In this document: piece after piece, positions 57,850-64,000 of the stretch
Numbering within the stretch: position 1 is the first letter of the stretch
Layout: every line of letters starts with the position of its first letter
Origin: JAOBAU01 sp034667465
Lineage (GTDB): Bacteria > Acidobacteriota > Thermoanaerobaculia > Gp7-AA8
Direction: 5' to 3'
Assembly (NCBI GenBank): GCA_034667465.1
Contig: JAXDJV010000022.1
Location: forward strand, 62,001-126,000
Length of the DNA: 64,000 bases
The notes under the pieces: generated by a model
Told to the model about the DNA's origin: nothing
What the model saw: the letters and a program-made list of their open reading frames with translations, nothing else
Database searches by the model: none
Made by a program: the position numbers and the translations under genes

Positions 57850-58407
57850 ATGAACGACGCAAACACCGCACTTCTCGTCATTGACGTTCAGGACTCCTTC
57901 AAGGTCGGCGCGAAATGGTCACAGCGCAGCTCGACGCGTTTTGAAGAAAGCATCTCGACTCTCATCCGCGATTTTCGCGAAAGCGGACGGCCGATCTTCT
58001 TCATCCTGCACACCGACAACGATCCCGGTTTTCGGCGCGGCGATGCGGAGCTGAAGGTCATGGACTTTGTCGACTTTCGCGCCGGCGATCCTTTGCTCTG
58101 CAAGACGACGCGCAACGCATTCACGAGCACCGATCTTCAGTCGCGGCTCGATGCGCTCGGCGTCCGGCGCGTCGTCATCACCGGCATTCAGACGGAGCAG
58201 TGTTGCGAAACAACGGCCCGGGTGGCCGCGGATCTCGGATACGAGGTCGATTTCGTCACCGAGGCGACGATGACGTTTCCGATCGCGCATGATGGCGACG
58301 TGCTGTCGACGGATGAGATCATCCGCAGAACGGAGTTCGTGCTGCGCAATCGCTTCGCTCGCATCGTCAAAACGGAAGAGATCACGGGGGCGCTATCGGC
58401 GACGTAG
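57850..58407 (+). CDS. Isochorismatase-family cysteine hydrolase
   Basis: A 185-aa hydrolase with the triad Asp12 (VIDVQDSF), Lys85 (CKTTRNAF) and Cys118 (GIQTEQCCETTA), the pattern of nicotinamidase, isochorismatase and carbamoylase relatives. A second Cys directly follows the catalytic one. The substrate is not clear: residues for zinc-dependent nicotinamidase activity (D-x-H-x-D) are not obvious. ATG 57850 is favoured. It is followed directly by a GlxA-type regulator, which often controls such catabolic hydrolases. Confidence 0.88.
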   Translation: MNDANTALLVIDVQDSFKVGAKWSQRSSTRFEESISTLIRDFRESGRPIFFILHTDNDPGFRRGDAELKVMDFVDFRAGDPLLCKTTRNAFTSTDLQSRLDALGVRRVVITGIQTEQCCETTARVAADLGYEVDFVTEATMTFPIAHDGDVLSTDEIIRRTEFVLRNRFARIVKTEEITGALSAT

Positions 58408-58454
58408 TTTTTCTCCTCCTGCCGGAGGTCGAACTGCTCGACATCGCCGGGCCG

Positions 58455-59318
58455 ATGCAGGCGTTTCATGAGACGCGCCGCTACAAGGTCCGGAGCTGTT
58501 CGACGCGCGATCGCATTCGCACCGATCAGGGGCTGTGGCTCGCCGACCTCGAACCGCTCCCCGACGTCGGCGAAGGCGACATCGTCGTCGTGCCGGGGAT
58601 GCCGTTCGCGGCGACGTCGCGCATCGACCGCGCCGCGATCCGATGGCTGAAAACGTCCGCCGATCGCGGCGCGGAGATCACTTCAGTCTGCACCGGCGCA
58701 TTTGTCCTCGGCTACGCCGGCCTGCTCGACGGCCGCCGCTGCACGACGCACTGGTCGCGCACGACCGAGCTGGCCCGACTCTTTCCCGCCGCACGCGTGC
58801 TGACGAATCGCCTCTTCGTCAGCGATGGCGCTATCACGACGAGTGCCGGCATTGCGTCAGGCATCGACATGGCGCTGGCGATCATCGAACGGCGCGACGG
58901 GCCGCTGGCCGCTGCCGCCGTCGCGCGTGAGATGGTCGTCTACATCCGCCGCGACGGCGGGCACGATCAGGAAAGCGTCTACCTCGATTACCGAACGCAC
59001 CTGCAGCCCGGCATTCATCGCGTGCAGGATGCACTCACGCGCAATCCCGGCGAGAAGTCATCGCTCGACGCGCTGGCATCGCTCGCCGGGATGAGCACGC
59101 GCAATCTGACGCGGGTGTTCCGGCAGTCGACCGGCATCTCGATCAAAGAGTTCACGACGCGCGTCCGCCTCGAGCTCGCGCGAAGTCTGCTGCACGATCC
59201 GACCACGACCATCGAAGCGGTCGCGAACGCGTGCGGCTTCGAATCGGCGCGGCAGTTCCGGCGGGTCTGGAACGCGGCGCACGGCACGCCGCCATCGATT
59301 ACGATGCGCGGCGCATGA
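58455..59318 (+). CDS. GlxA/FtrA-type AraC regulator with DJ-1/PfpI domain
   Basis: A transcription factor of at least 287 aa. The N-terminal DJ-1/PfpI-like domain has the nucleophile-elbow Cys in SVCTGAFVLG, and TTHW follows. The C-terminal AraC domain (from about 185) has two helix-turn-helix units (LDALASLAGMSTRNLTRVF; TTIEAVANACGFESARQF). The first ATG is 58455, but the open frame upstream encodes DVVFLLLPEVELLDIAGP, which is the expected first strand of the DJ-1 fold, so the natural protein almost surely begins earlier, near 58395; no ATG, GTG or TTG is available there. It probably controls the adjacent hydrolase. TrpF overlaps its stop by 4 bp. Confidence 0.85.
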   Translation: MQAFHETRRYKVRSCSTRDRIRTDQGLWLADLEPLPDVGEGDIVVVPGMPFAATSRIDRAAIRWLKTSADRGAEITSVCTGAFVLGYAGLLDGRRCTTHWSRTTELARLFPAARVLTNRLFVSDGAITTSAGIASGIDMALAIIERRDGPLAAAAVAREMVVYIRRDGGHDQESVYLDYRTHLQPGIHRVQDALTRNPGEKSSLDALASLAGMSTRNLTRVFRQSTGISIKEFTTRVRLELARSLLHDPTTTIEAVANACGFESARQFRRVWNAAHGTPPSITMRGA

Positions 59319-59968
59319 CGCCCCGCATCAAAATCTGCTGCATCGCCAGCGTCGACGAAGCGCGCACGGCCATCGATGCCGGCGCGTCGGCGCTCGGACT
59401 CGTATCGCGCATGCCGAGCGGTCCGGGCATCATCGATGAAGCGACCATCGCGCAGATCGCCGATCGTGTTCCGCCACCGATCGCGACCTTCCTGCTGACG
59501 TGCGAACAGGAAGCGAGCGCGATCATCGCGCAGCAGCGCCGCTGCCGCACGAACACGATCCAGATTTGCGATCGCCTGGAGCGCGGCACGTATCGCGAGT
59601 TGCGCGACGCGCTGCCCGGCATCGCCATCGTCCAGGTCGTCCACGTGCGCGGCGAAGAGTCGATCGACGAAGCGCGCCGGGTCGCGGAAGAAGTCGACGC
59701 CATCCTGCTCGACTCCGGCAATCAGTCGCTGGCGGTGAAGGAGCTCGGCGGCACCGGACGAACGCACGACTGGACGATCAGCGCGCGCATCCGCGAAGCG
59801 ATCGGCGTCCCGCTCTTTCTCGCCGGCGGACTGAACGCGCAGAACGTCGCCGAAGCGATTCGCATCGTTCGGCCGTTCGGACTCGATCTCTGCAGCAGCG
59901 TGCGGACGAGCGGCGCGCTCGATGACGTCAAGCTGCGCGCGTTCGTCGCTGCTGCTATTTCCGCGTGA
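59315..59968 (+). CDS. trpF: Phosphoribosylanthranilate isomerase
   Basis: A 217-aa TIM-barrel enzyme. IKICCI at residues 5-10 carries the catalytic Cys, and LLDSG near 130 carries the catalytic Asp. The phosphate-binding end (LAGGLNAQNVAEAI; DLCSSVRT) is close to the TrpF consensus but reads SSVRT instead of the usual SSGVE. It should isomerise phosphoribosylanthranilate in tryptophan synthesis. No other trp gene is nearby, so a divergent specialised role cannot be excluded. ATGA overlap with the regulator gene; convergent 14-bp overlap with the hydrolase gene. Confidence 0.82.
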   Translation: MTPRIKICCIASVDEARTAIDAGASALGLVSRMPSGPGIIDEATIAQIADRVPPPIATFLLTCEQEASAIIAQQRRCRTNTIQICDRLERGTYRELRDALPGIAIVQVVHVRGEESIDEARRVAEEVDAILLDSGNQSLAVKELGGTGRTHDWTISARIREAIGVPLFLAGGLNAQNVAEAIRIVRPFGLDLCSSVRTSGALDDVKLRAFVAAAISA

Positions 59969-61175
59969 CCGTCGTTCCGCGGAACATCTGCACGTCGCTC
60001 TTCAGCGATTCCTTCGCCTTCGCGTCGTCCTTCAGATAGGCGTCCCAGAACGTCAGCGCGGCCATCCGAACCGTGCTGAAGATGCCGCGGTCGCCGCCGC
60101 CCATCGGACGCTCGCGCGTGTCGGTCTGGAACGACGTCGAGTCGCGGCCGTACGGATCGGGCGGACGCTGTCCCGTCGGGTAATCGGGGAAATCGCGCGT
60201 CGCCACTTCCCCCGCCTGCATCGGCATCGCGATGCCGGCAAACGACATATGCCGCGCTCCTTCGATGAAGACGAGGTACTTGTCGCCGGCCGGCGCATTC
60301 TCGAACGCGGCGCGGCGCCAGTCGGGCGTCTCCCCTTCCGCGCCGGCGTCGCGCGAACCGGTCATGAACATCGCCGGAACCTTCACATTGTGAAAGGACT
60401 CCGAGGTCAGATTCTGTGGGCCGCCGACTCCCTGCGGCGACATCGCCACGATCGCGCGAACGCGCGGATCGTAACCGCCGACCGACTGCTCGCCGGACGT
60501 CTTCGCGCCGCCGATCAGCATCGCCGTGAACGCGCCGTACGAATGGCCGCCGACACCGATTTTGTTGTGATCGATCTTTCCCTGCAGTTCCGGATAGCGG
60601 CGCTCGATGTCGTCGAGCGAATCGATGATGAACGTCACGTCGCGCACGCGATCGCGCCACTGCGGTTCCCGCTCGTTCTTCCACACCGTCTCGGCGGTCT
60701 GAATCGTCTGCTCGCGGCGATCGCGCTCCTCGCGCTGCATCTGCCGATTGCCGTTGCGTCCCTGCTTCTGCTGATCCTGCCGCTCGGCGCGCCGCTCTTC
60801 GAGCCGATCGCGCATCAGTTCGCGCAGGGCCCCGGCGTCGGCGTGCGACGGACGCGCGACGATGTAGCCGTAGCTCGCCCAGTACGCCGCCAGCCCTTCG
60901 TAACCGCTGCTCGCCGCGCCGTATCCGTGCGAAAAAATGATCAGCGGAAACGGCCCGGCGCCGCGCGTCGGATATTCGATGTTCAGCGTGAGATCGCGAT
61001 TGCGCTGCGCATCGTGCAGGAGCGCCGCGGGGATGACGCCGACCGGCGACGAACCGCTCTCGGAGCTGTAGCGAATCAGCTGCGTCGGAACCGGCGGCGG
61101 CTCCGCTTTCTTCGGCGCGTTCGAGGCGCAGGCGGCGACGATGAGGGCGACGAGTGCAATGGCTGAGCGTTTCAT
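59955..61175 (-). CDS. Lipoprotein alpha/beta-hydrolase (PAF-acetylhydrolase/dienelactone-hydrolase-like)
   Basis: A 406-aa protein with a lipobox (IVAACASN, Cys near 16). Fold features: oxyanion FSHGYGAASSGY, nucleophile GGHSYGAF (GxSxG), and a late HMSF with the catalytic His. A charged insert of about 55 residues (many Arg/Gln/Glu, near 130-185) separates strand 4 from the nucleophile, longer than usual. It probably hydrolyses esters or lipids at the cell surface. ATG 61175 starts the signal peptide directly. The long upstream reading frame is antisense to nothing useful and was not used. Confidence 0.87.
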   Translation of the reverse strand: MKRSAIALVALIVAACASNAPKKAEPPPVPTQLIRYSSESGSSPVGVIPAALLHDAQRNRDLTLNIEYPTRGAGPFPLIIFSHGYGAASSGYEGLAAYWASYGYIVARPSHADAGALRELMRDRLEERRAERQDQQKQGRNGNRQMQREERDRREQTIQTAETVWKNEREPQWRDRVRDVTFIIDSLDDIERRYPELQGKIDHNKIGVGGHSYGAFTAMLIGGAKTSGEQSVGGYDPRVRAIVAMSPQGVGGPQNLTSESFHNVKVPAMFMTGSRDAGAEGETPDWRRAAFENAPAGDKYLVFIEGARHMSFAGIAMPMQAGEVATRDFPDYPTGQRPPDPYGRDSTSFQTDTRERPMGGGDRGIFSTVRMAALTFWDAYLKDDAKAKESLKSDVQMFRGTTVTRK

Positions 61176-61185
61176 GGCCTGAACC

Positions 61186-62052
61186 TCATACGTCTTTCGT
61201 GCCCGACTCGCTGAATGCGGCCGGATAACTGCCGAAGAATCGGACCACTTCGCACATTTCGCGAAGGTGATCGATGGCGCGCGCAACGTTCGGATCGGCG
61301 GCGTCGCCGGCCAGATCGACATAGAACGCATACTCCCACGGACGTCCTTCAATCGGCCGCGATTCGATCTTCGTCAGATCGATGTCGCGCAGCGCAAACG
61401 CCGCCAGCGCGCGAAAAAGCGAGCCCGGCCTGTTCGGCGCGACGAACATCAGCGACGTCTTGCGCGGTCCGTGCGATCCAATCCGCGACGCCGCCGCTTC
61501 CGGCCTCAGCAGCAGAAAGCGCGTGTAGTTGCGATGATGATCTTCGAGCCCTTCGGCGAGGATGCCGGCGCTGTAAATCGCCGCCGCGCCTGCAGCAGCG
61601 ATCGCTGCGGAATCGCCGCGCGCCTGCTCGACGACCATCCGCACGCTGCCGGCCGTGTCGTCCGCGGCGATCGCTTCGATCGTCCCGCGATGCGCGGCGA
61701 AGAATCGCTGGCACTGCGCGAGCGCGACCGGATGCGAGTAGACGCGCCGCACATCGGCGAGCGTCGTGCCCCGCGGCGCGATCAGCGCGTGCGCGATCCG
61801 CAGCAACACCTCTCCCGCGATGGTCAGCTTCGCCGTCGCCAGCAGCTCGAAGTTGCGCAGCACCGAACCGGCCAGCGTGTTCTCGATCGGTACCACCGCC
61901 GCTTCCGCTCGCGCCTCAGCGACCGCGGCGAAGACGTCTTCGAACGTGCGACACGGCAGGACTTCAATCGAATCGCCGAGCAGTTTGCGGGCAGCCTCTT
62001 CGCTGAACGCGCCACGCTCACCCTGAAATGCGATCGGAGACATCGCACGCAT
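61186..62052 (-). CDS. pheA: Prephenate dehydratase
   Basis: A 288-aa monofunctional enzyme that turns prephenate into phenylpyruvate for phenylalanine synthesis. The PDT domain opens PIAFQGERGAFSEEA and contains the substrate motif NYTRFLL near 185. A C-terminal ACT domain (GSLFRALAAFALRDIDLTKIESRP) binds phenylalanine for feedback control; the ESRP motif is intact. ATG 62052 or 62043 are both possible; the upstream region is a REP-like palindrome, so no reliable ribosome site is seen. Ten bases separate its stop from the hydrolase start, so the two may be co-transcribed. Confidence 0.92.
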   Translation of the reverse strand: MRAMSPIAFQGERGAFSEEAARKLLGDSIEVLPCRTFEDVFAAVAEARAEAAVVPIENTLAGSVLRNFELLATAKLTIAGEVLLRIAHALIAPRGTTLADVRRVYSHPVALAQCQRFFAAHRGTIEAIAADDTAGSVRMVVEQARGDSAAIAAAGAAAIYSAGILAEGLEDHHRNYTRFLLLRPEAAASRIGSHGPRKTSLMFVAPNRPGSLFRALAAFALRDIDLTKIESRPIEGRPWEYAFYVDLAGDAADPNVARAIDHLREMCEVVRFFGSYPAAFSESGTKDV

Positions 62053-62058
62053 CGTACC

Positions 62059-62158
62059 GTCATCCCGAGCGTAGCGAGGGATCCGGGTGGGCGGCGCACG
62101 AAGAACCTCAGCAGCGCGCCCCTCACGCCCGGATCCCTCGCTGAACGCTCGGGATGAC
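62059..62158. repeat. REP-like palindrome between divergent genes
   Basis: Left arm 62059-62084 (GTCATCCCGAGCGTAGCGAG plus GGATCC) and right arm 62131-62158 pair with a 2-nt difference, around a GC-rich centre. A further half-copy (CTCGGGATGACG) occurs at 62244-62255. GGCCGGC-rich inverted sequence lies between. It occupies most of the gap upstream of pheA, opposite the helicase gene, where promoters are expected; the rest of the gap to 62281 shows no other feature. Confidence 0.8.
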
Positions 62159-62281
62159 ACCAGGGTGTCGTGGCAAACACGTCGGCCGGCAGAATCGGCC
62201 GCGAGGCGAAGGCTCTGCCACATACGCGGCCGGCCGTGCCGGCTCGGGATGACGTCGCGTCGTACACTCTGCGCGTCGCCG

Positions 62282-64000
62282 ATGACCGAGAAAATCCGCC
62301 GCTACACGCTCAAACGAGCGCCGAAACCACAGAAGCAATATCGCGTTCCGTACGAGAACGAGCTCAACTCCGAGCAGCTCGACGTCGTCATGGCCGGCGA
62401 AGGACCGCTGCTCGTCATCGCCGGCGCCGGCAGCGGCAAGACGCGCGCTCTCACCTATCGCGTTTCGCGACTGATTGAAGACGGCGTCGATCCCTCCGAG
62501 ATCCTCCTTCTCACCTTCACGAACAAAGCGTCGCGCGAGATGCTGAGCCGCGTCGAGCAGCTCGTCACCATCGACACGCGGCGCATCTGGGGCGGCACGT
62601 TTCACTCCATCGGCAACCGCCTCCTTCGACAGCACGCGGCGACGATCGGCTATCGCCCGAGCTTCTCGATCCTCGACGACGAAGACGCCAAAGAGATGAT
62701 GGAATCGGCCATCTCCTCGCTCGGGATCAAAACGCTCGAAAAGCGCTTCCCGAAGGGCGACGTCCTGCTCGACATCTACTCGTATTTGATCAACACCCGC
62801 ACGCCGCTGGAGCTCCATCTCGAGCAGAACTATCCGCATTTCGCAATCTACAAGGAGGAGATGATCAACGTTTTCCGCGCGTACAAAGAGCGGAAGCGCG
62901 AAGCCAACGCGATGGACTTCGACGATCTCCTCGTCAACTGGAAACTGCTGCTCGAAGAACACGCGGACGTCGGTGAAGCGCTCAAGCGCCGCTTCCGCTA
63001 CATCCTCGTCGATGAGTACCAGGACACGAACAAGCTGCAGGCGGAAGTCGTCGATGCGATGGCGTCCGTCCGCCGCAACGTGATGGTCGTCGGCGACGAC
63101 GCGCAATCGATCTACTCGTTTCGCGGCGCGTCGTTCGAAAACATCATCACCTTTCCGCTCCGCTTCCCCGAGACGAAGATCTACAAGCTCGAGGTGAACT
63201 ATCGCTCGACGCGACAGATCCTCGATCTCGCCAACCGCTCCATCGCCAACAACCGCTTTCAGTTTCGAAAGGAACTGCAGGCGGTGCGCGGCGATGGTCC
63301 GGAGCCGGCCGTCGTCGGCGTCGACGACGTCTTCGAGCAGGCCAGCTTCATCGCGCAGCGAATCCTCGAGCTTCGCGACGAAGGGGAATCGCTCGGCGAG
63401 ATCGCCGTGCTCTATCGCTCGCACTATCAATCACTTGAGCTGCAGATGGAGCTGTCGCGACGGCTGATCCCGTACGAGATCCGTTCCGGCGTCCGCTTCT
63501 TCGAACAGGCGCACATCAAAGACGTCATCGCCTATCTGAAGATCGTCGTGAACGGCCGCGACGAGCTGTCGTGGAAGCGCGTGCTGAAGCTCTATCCGAA
63601 AGTCGGCGAGAAGACGGCGGCCGAAGTGTGGGCGAAGCTCTCGAAGGCCGGCGATCCGCTCGATCTCTTCCTTCGCGGCGTTGAAGCAACCGGACGCGGC
63701 GTCTCGGCCAGCATCGCGTCGCTGCGCAAAGTTCTGCAGCTGATCGGCAGCGAATCGATGCAGCACAATCCGTCGGAGACGATCCGGCTGATCGTCGAGC
63801 GCGGCTACGGCGACTACGCACGCGCGAAGTTCCCGAACGCGCAGGCGCGGCTCGACGATCTCGAACAGCTCTCGCAATACGCGCTGCGCTACGACGGCAT
63901 CGGCGCGTTCCTCGAGGAGGTCGCGCTGGCGAATCCGCTGGCCAGCGAGGATGTCGCTGTCGTCGGCCCCGAGGATGAAAAGATTGTGTTGTCGAGCGTC
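62282..64000 (+). CDS. UvrD/PcrA-family DNA helicase (3' end beyond window)
   Basis: Superfamily 1A helicase, 573 codons visible and still open at the right edge. Motifs in order: Walker A AGAGSGKT near 45, TFTNKAS (Ia), Walker B DEYQDT near 245, GDDAQSIYSFRGAS (III), VNYRST (IV). The N-terminal 25 residues (KRAPKPQKQYRVPYENELN) are a basic leader before the first motif. Such helicases unwind DNA in nucleotide-excision and mismatch repair and remove stalled complexes. ATG 62282 has no clear ribosome site. Divergent from pheA. Confidence 0.93.
   Translation, partial: MTEKIRRYTLKRAPKPQKQYRVPYENELNSEQLDVVMAGEGPLLVIAGAGSGKTRALTYRVSRLIEDGVDPSEILLLTFTNKASREMLSRVEQLVTIDTRRIWGGTFHSIGNRLLRQHAATIGYRPSFSILDDEDAKEMMESAISSLGIKTLEKRFPKGDVLLDIYSYLINTRTPLELHLEQNYPHFAIYKEEMINVFRAYKERKREANAMDFDDLLVNWKLLLEEHADVGEALKRRFRYILVDEYQDTNKLQAEVVDAMASVRRNVMVVGDDAQSIYSFRGASFENIITFPLRFPETKIYKLEVNYRSTRQILDLANRSIANNRFQFRKELQAVRGDGPEPAVVGVDDVFEQASFIAQRILELRDEGESLGEIAVLYRSHYQSLELQMELSRRLIPYEIRSGVRFFEQAHIKDVIAYLKIVVNGRDELSWKRVLKLYPKVGEKTAAEVWAKLSKAGDPLDLFLRGVEATGRGVSASIASLRKVLQLIGSESMQHNPSETIRLIVERGYGDYARAKFPNAQARLDDLEQLSQYALRYDGIGAFLEEVALANPLASEDVAVVGPEDEKIVLSSV

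Noticed and set aside
61176..61352. Longer hydrolase protein starting at 61352
   Set aside because: The first 59 residues would overlap pheA out of frame, and the lipobox signal peptide begins precisely at ATG 61175.

Overview
This is a high-GC bacterial chromosome segment, about two-thirds G+C by eye, with 46 protein-coding loci (one disrupted, two cut by the window edges). I see no tRNA, rRNA, CRISPR array, transposase or phage gene. An Acidobacteriota-like host, possibly Thermoanaerobaculia or a relative, is inferred from the gene types: a Ser/Thr kinase with a TolB-like domain and TPRs, a sortilin-like Asp-box exoprotein, a TolB-propeller/amidohydrolase fusion, DUF4388, VWA and CHAT proteins, and many secreted proteases. 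No marker gene proves this assignment.

Layout. 1-2358 (minus): taurine/nitrate-type ABC importer with two paralogous permeases around one ATPase, and the first codons of another gene at the edge. 2401-6068 (plus): a large secreted repeat protein and a receiver-GGDEF diguanylate cyclase. 6084-11848 (minus): the most unusual locus, a four-gene operon of a sigma-70-family factor, an anti-sigma zinc finger/TM/TPR/CHAT fusion, an unrecognised 302-aa protein and a trypsin-like protease. 11967-15833: NRDE protein, long adenosine-deaminase-like hydrolase, luciferase-like oxidoreductase, small exported protein. 15876-20071 (minus): GAF-GspE/PilB ATPase and a broken thioredoxin/VWA gene. 20089-22419 (plus): Mug glycosylase, methyltransferase, M28 peptidase. 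22486-30752: M3 peptidase lipoprotein, helical repeat protein, Asp-box exoprotein, Ser/Thr kinase. 30834-38646 (minus): propeller-amidohydrolase, secreted protein, MsrA, acyl-CoA synthetase. 38694-46851: HNH nuclease facing the classical pair of alpha-2-macroglobulin and penicillin-binding protein 1C. 46945-52811 (minus): Mrp ATPase, LOG-family protein, SPOR protein, TPR lipoprotein, DUF4388 protein and a second diguanylate cyclase. 52909-57759 (plus): tight operon of glycosyltransferase, CCA-type nucleotidyltransferase, exported protein, RsmD, PhoH and YbeY. 57850-59968 (plus): isochorismatase-like hydrolase, GlxA-like regulator and TrpF. 59955-64000: lipoprotein hydrolase, prephenate dehydratase and the start of a UvrD-family helicase.

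Intergenic structure. Gaps are short (none over about 300 bp) and many contain one of two kinds of palindrome. One kind has arms built from short tandem units (ATGAGGC-, TGAATG- or TGAGTGC-like); three ATGAGGC copies share a loop-side core. The other is REP-like, of the form GTCATyCyGAGC...GAAGGATC. Several supply the stop codons of flanking genes, and one lies in frame inside the N-terminus of the PBP1C reading frame.

Best candidate for an undescribed system: the sigma factor / zinc-finger-TPR-CHAT / unknown protein / trypsin operon. It resembles, without any CRISPR component, the logic of TPR-CHAT proteases that control a sigma factor in type III-E CRISPR loci.
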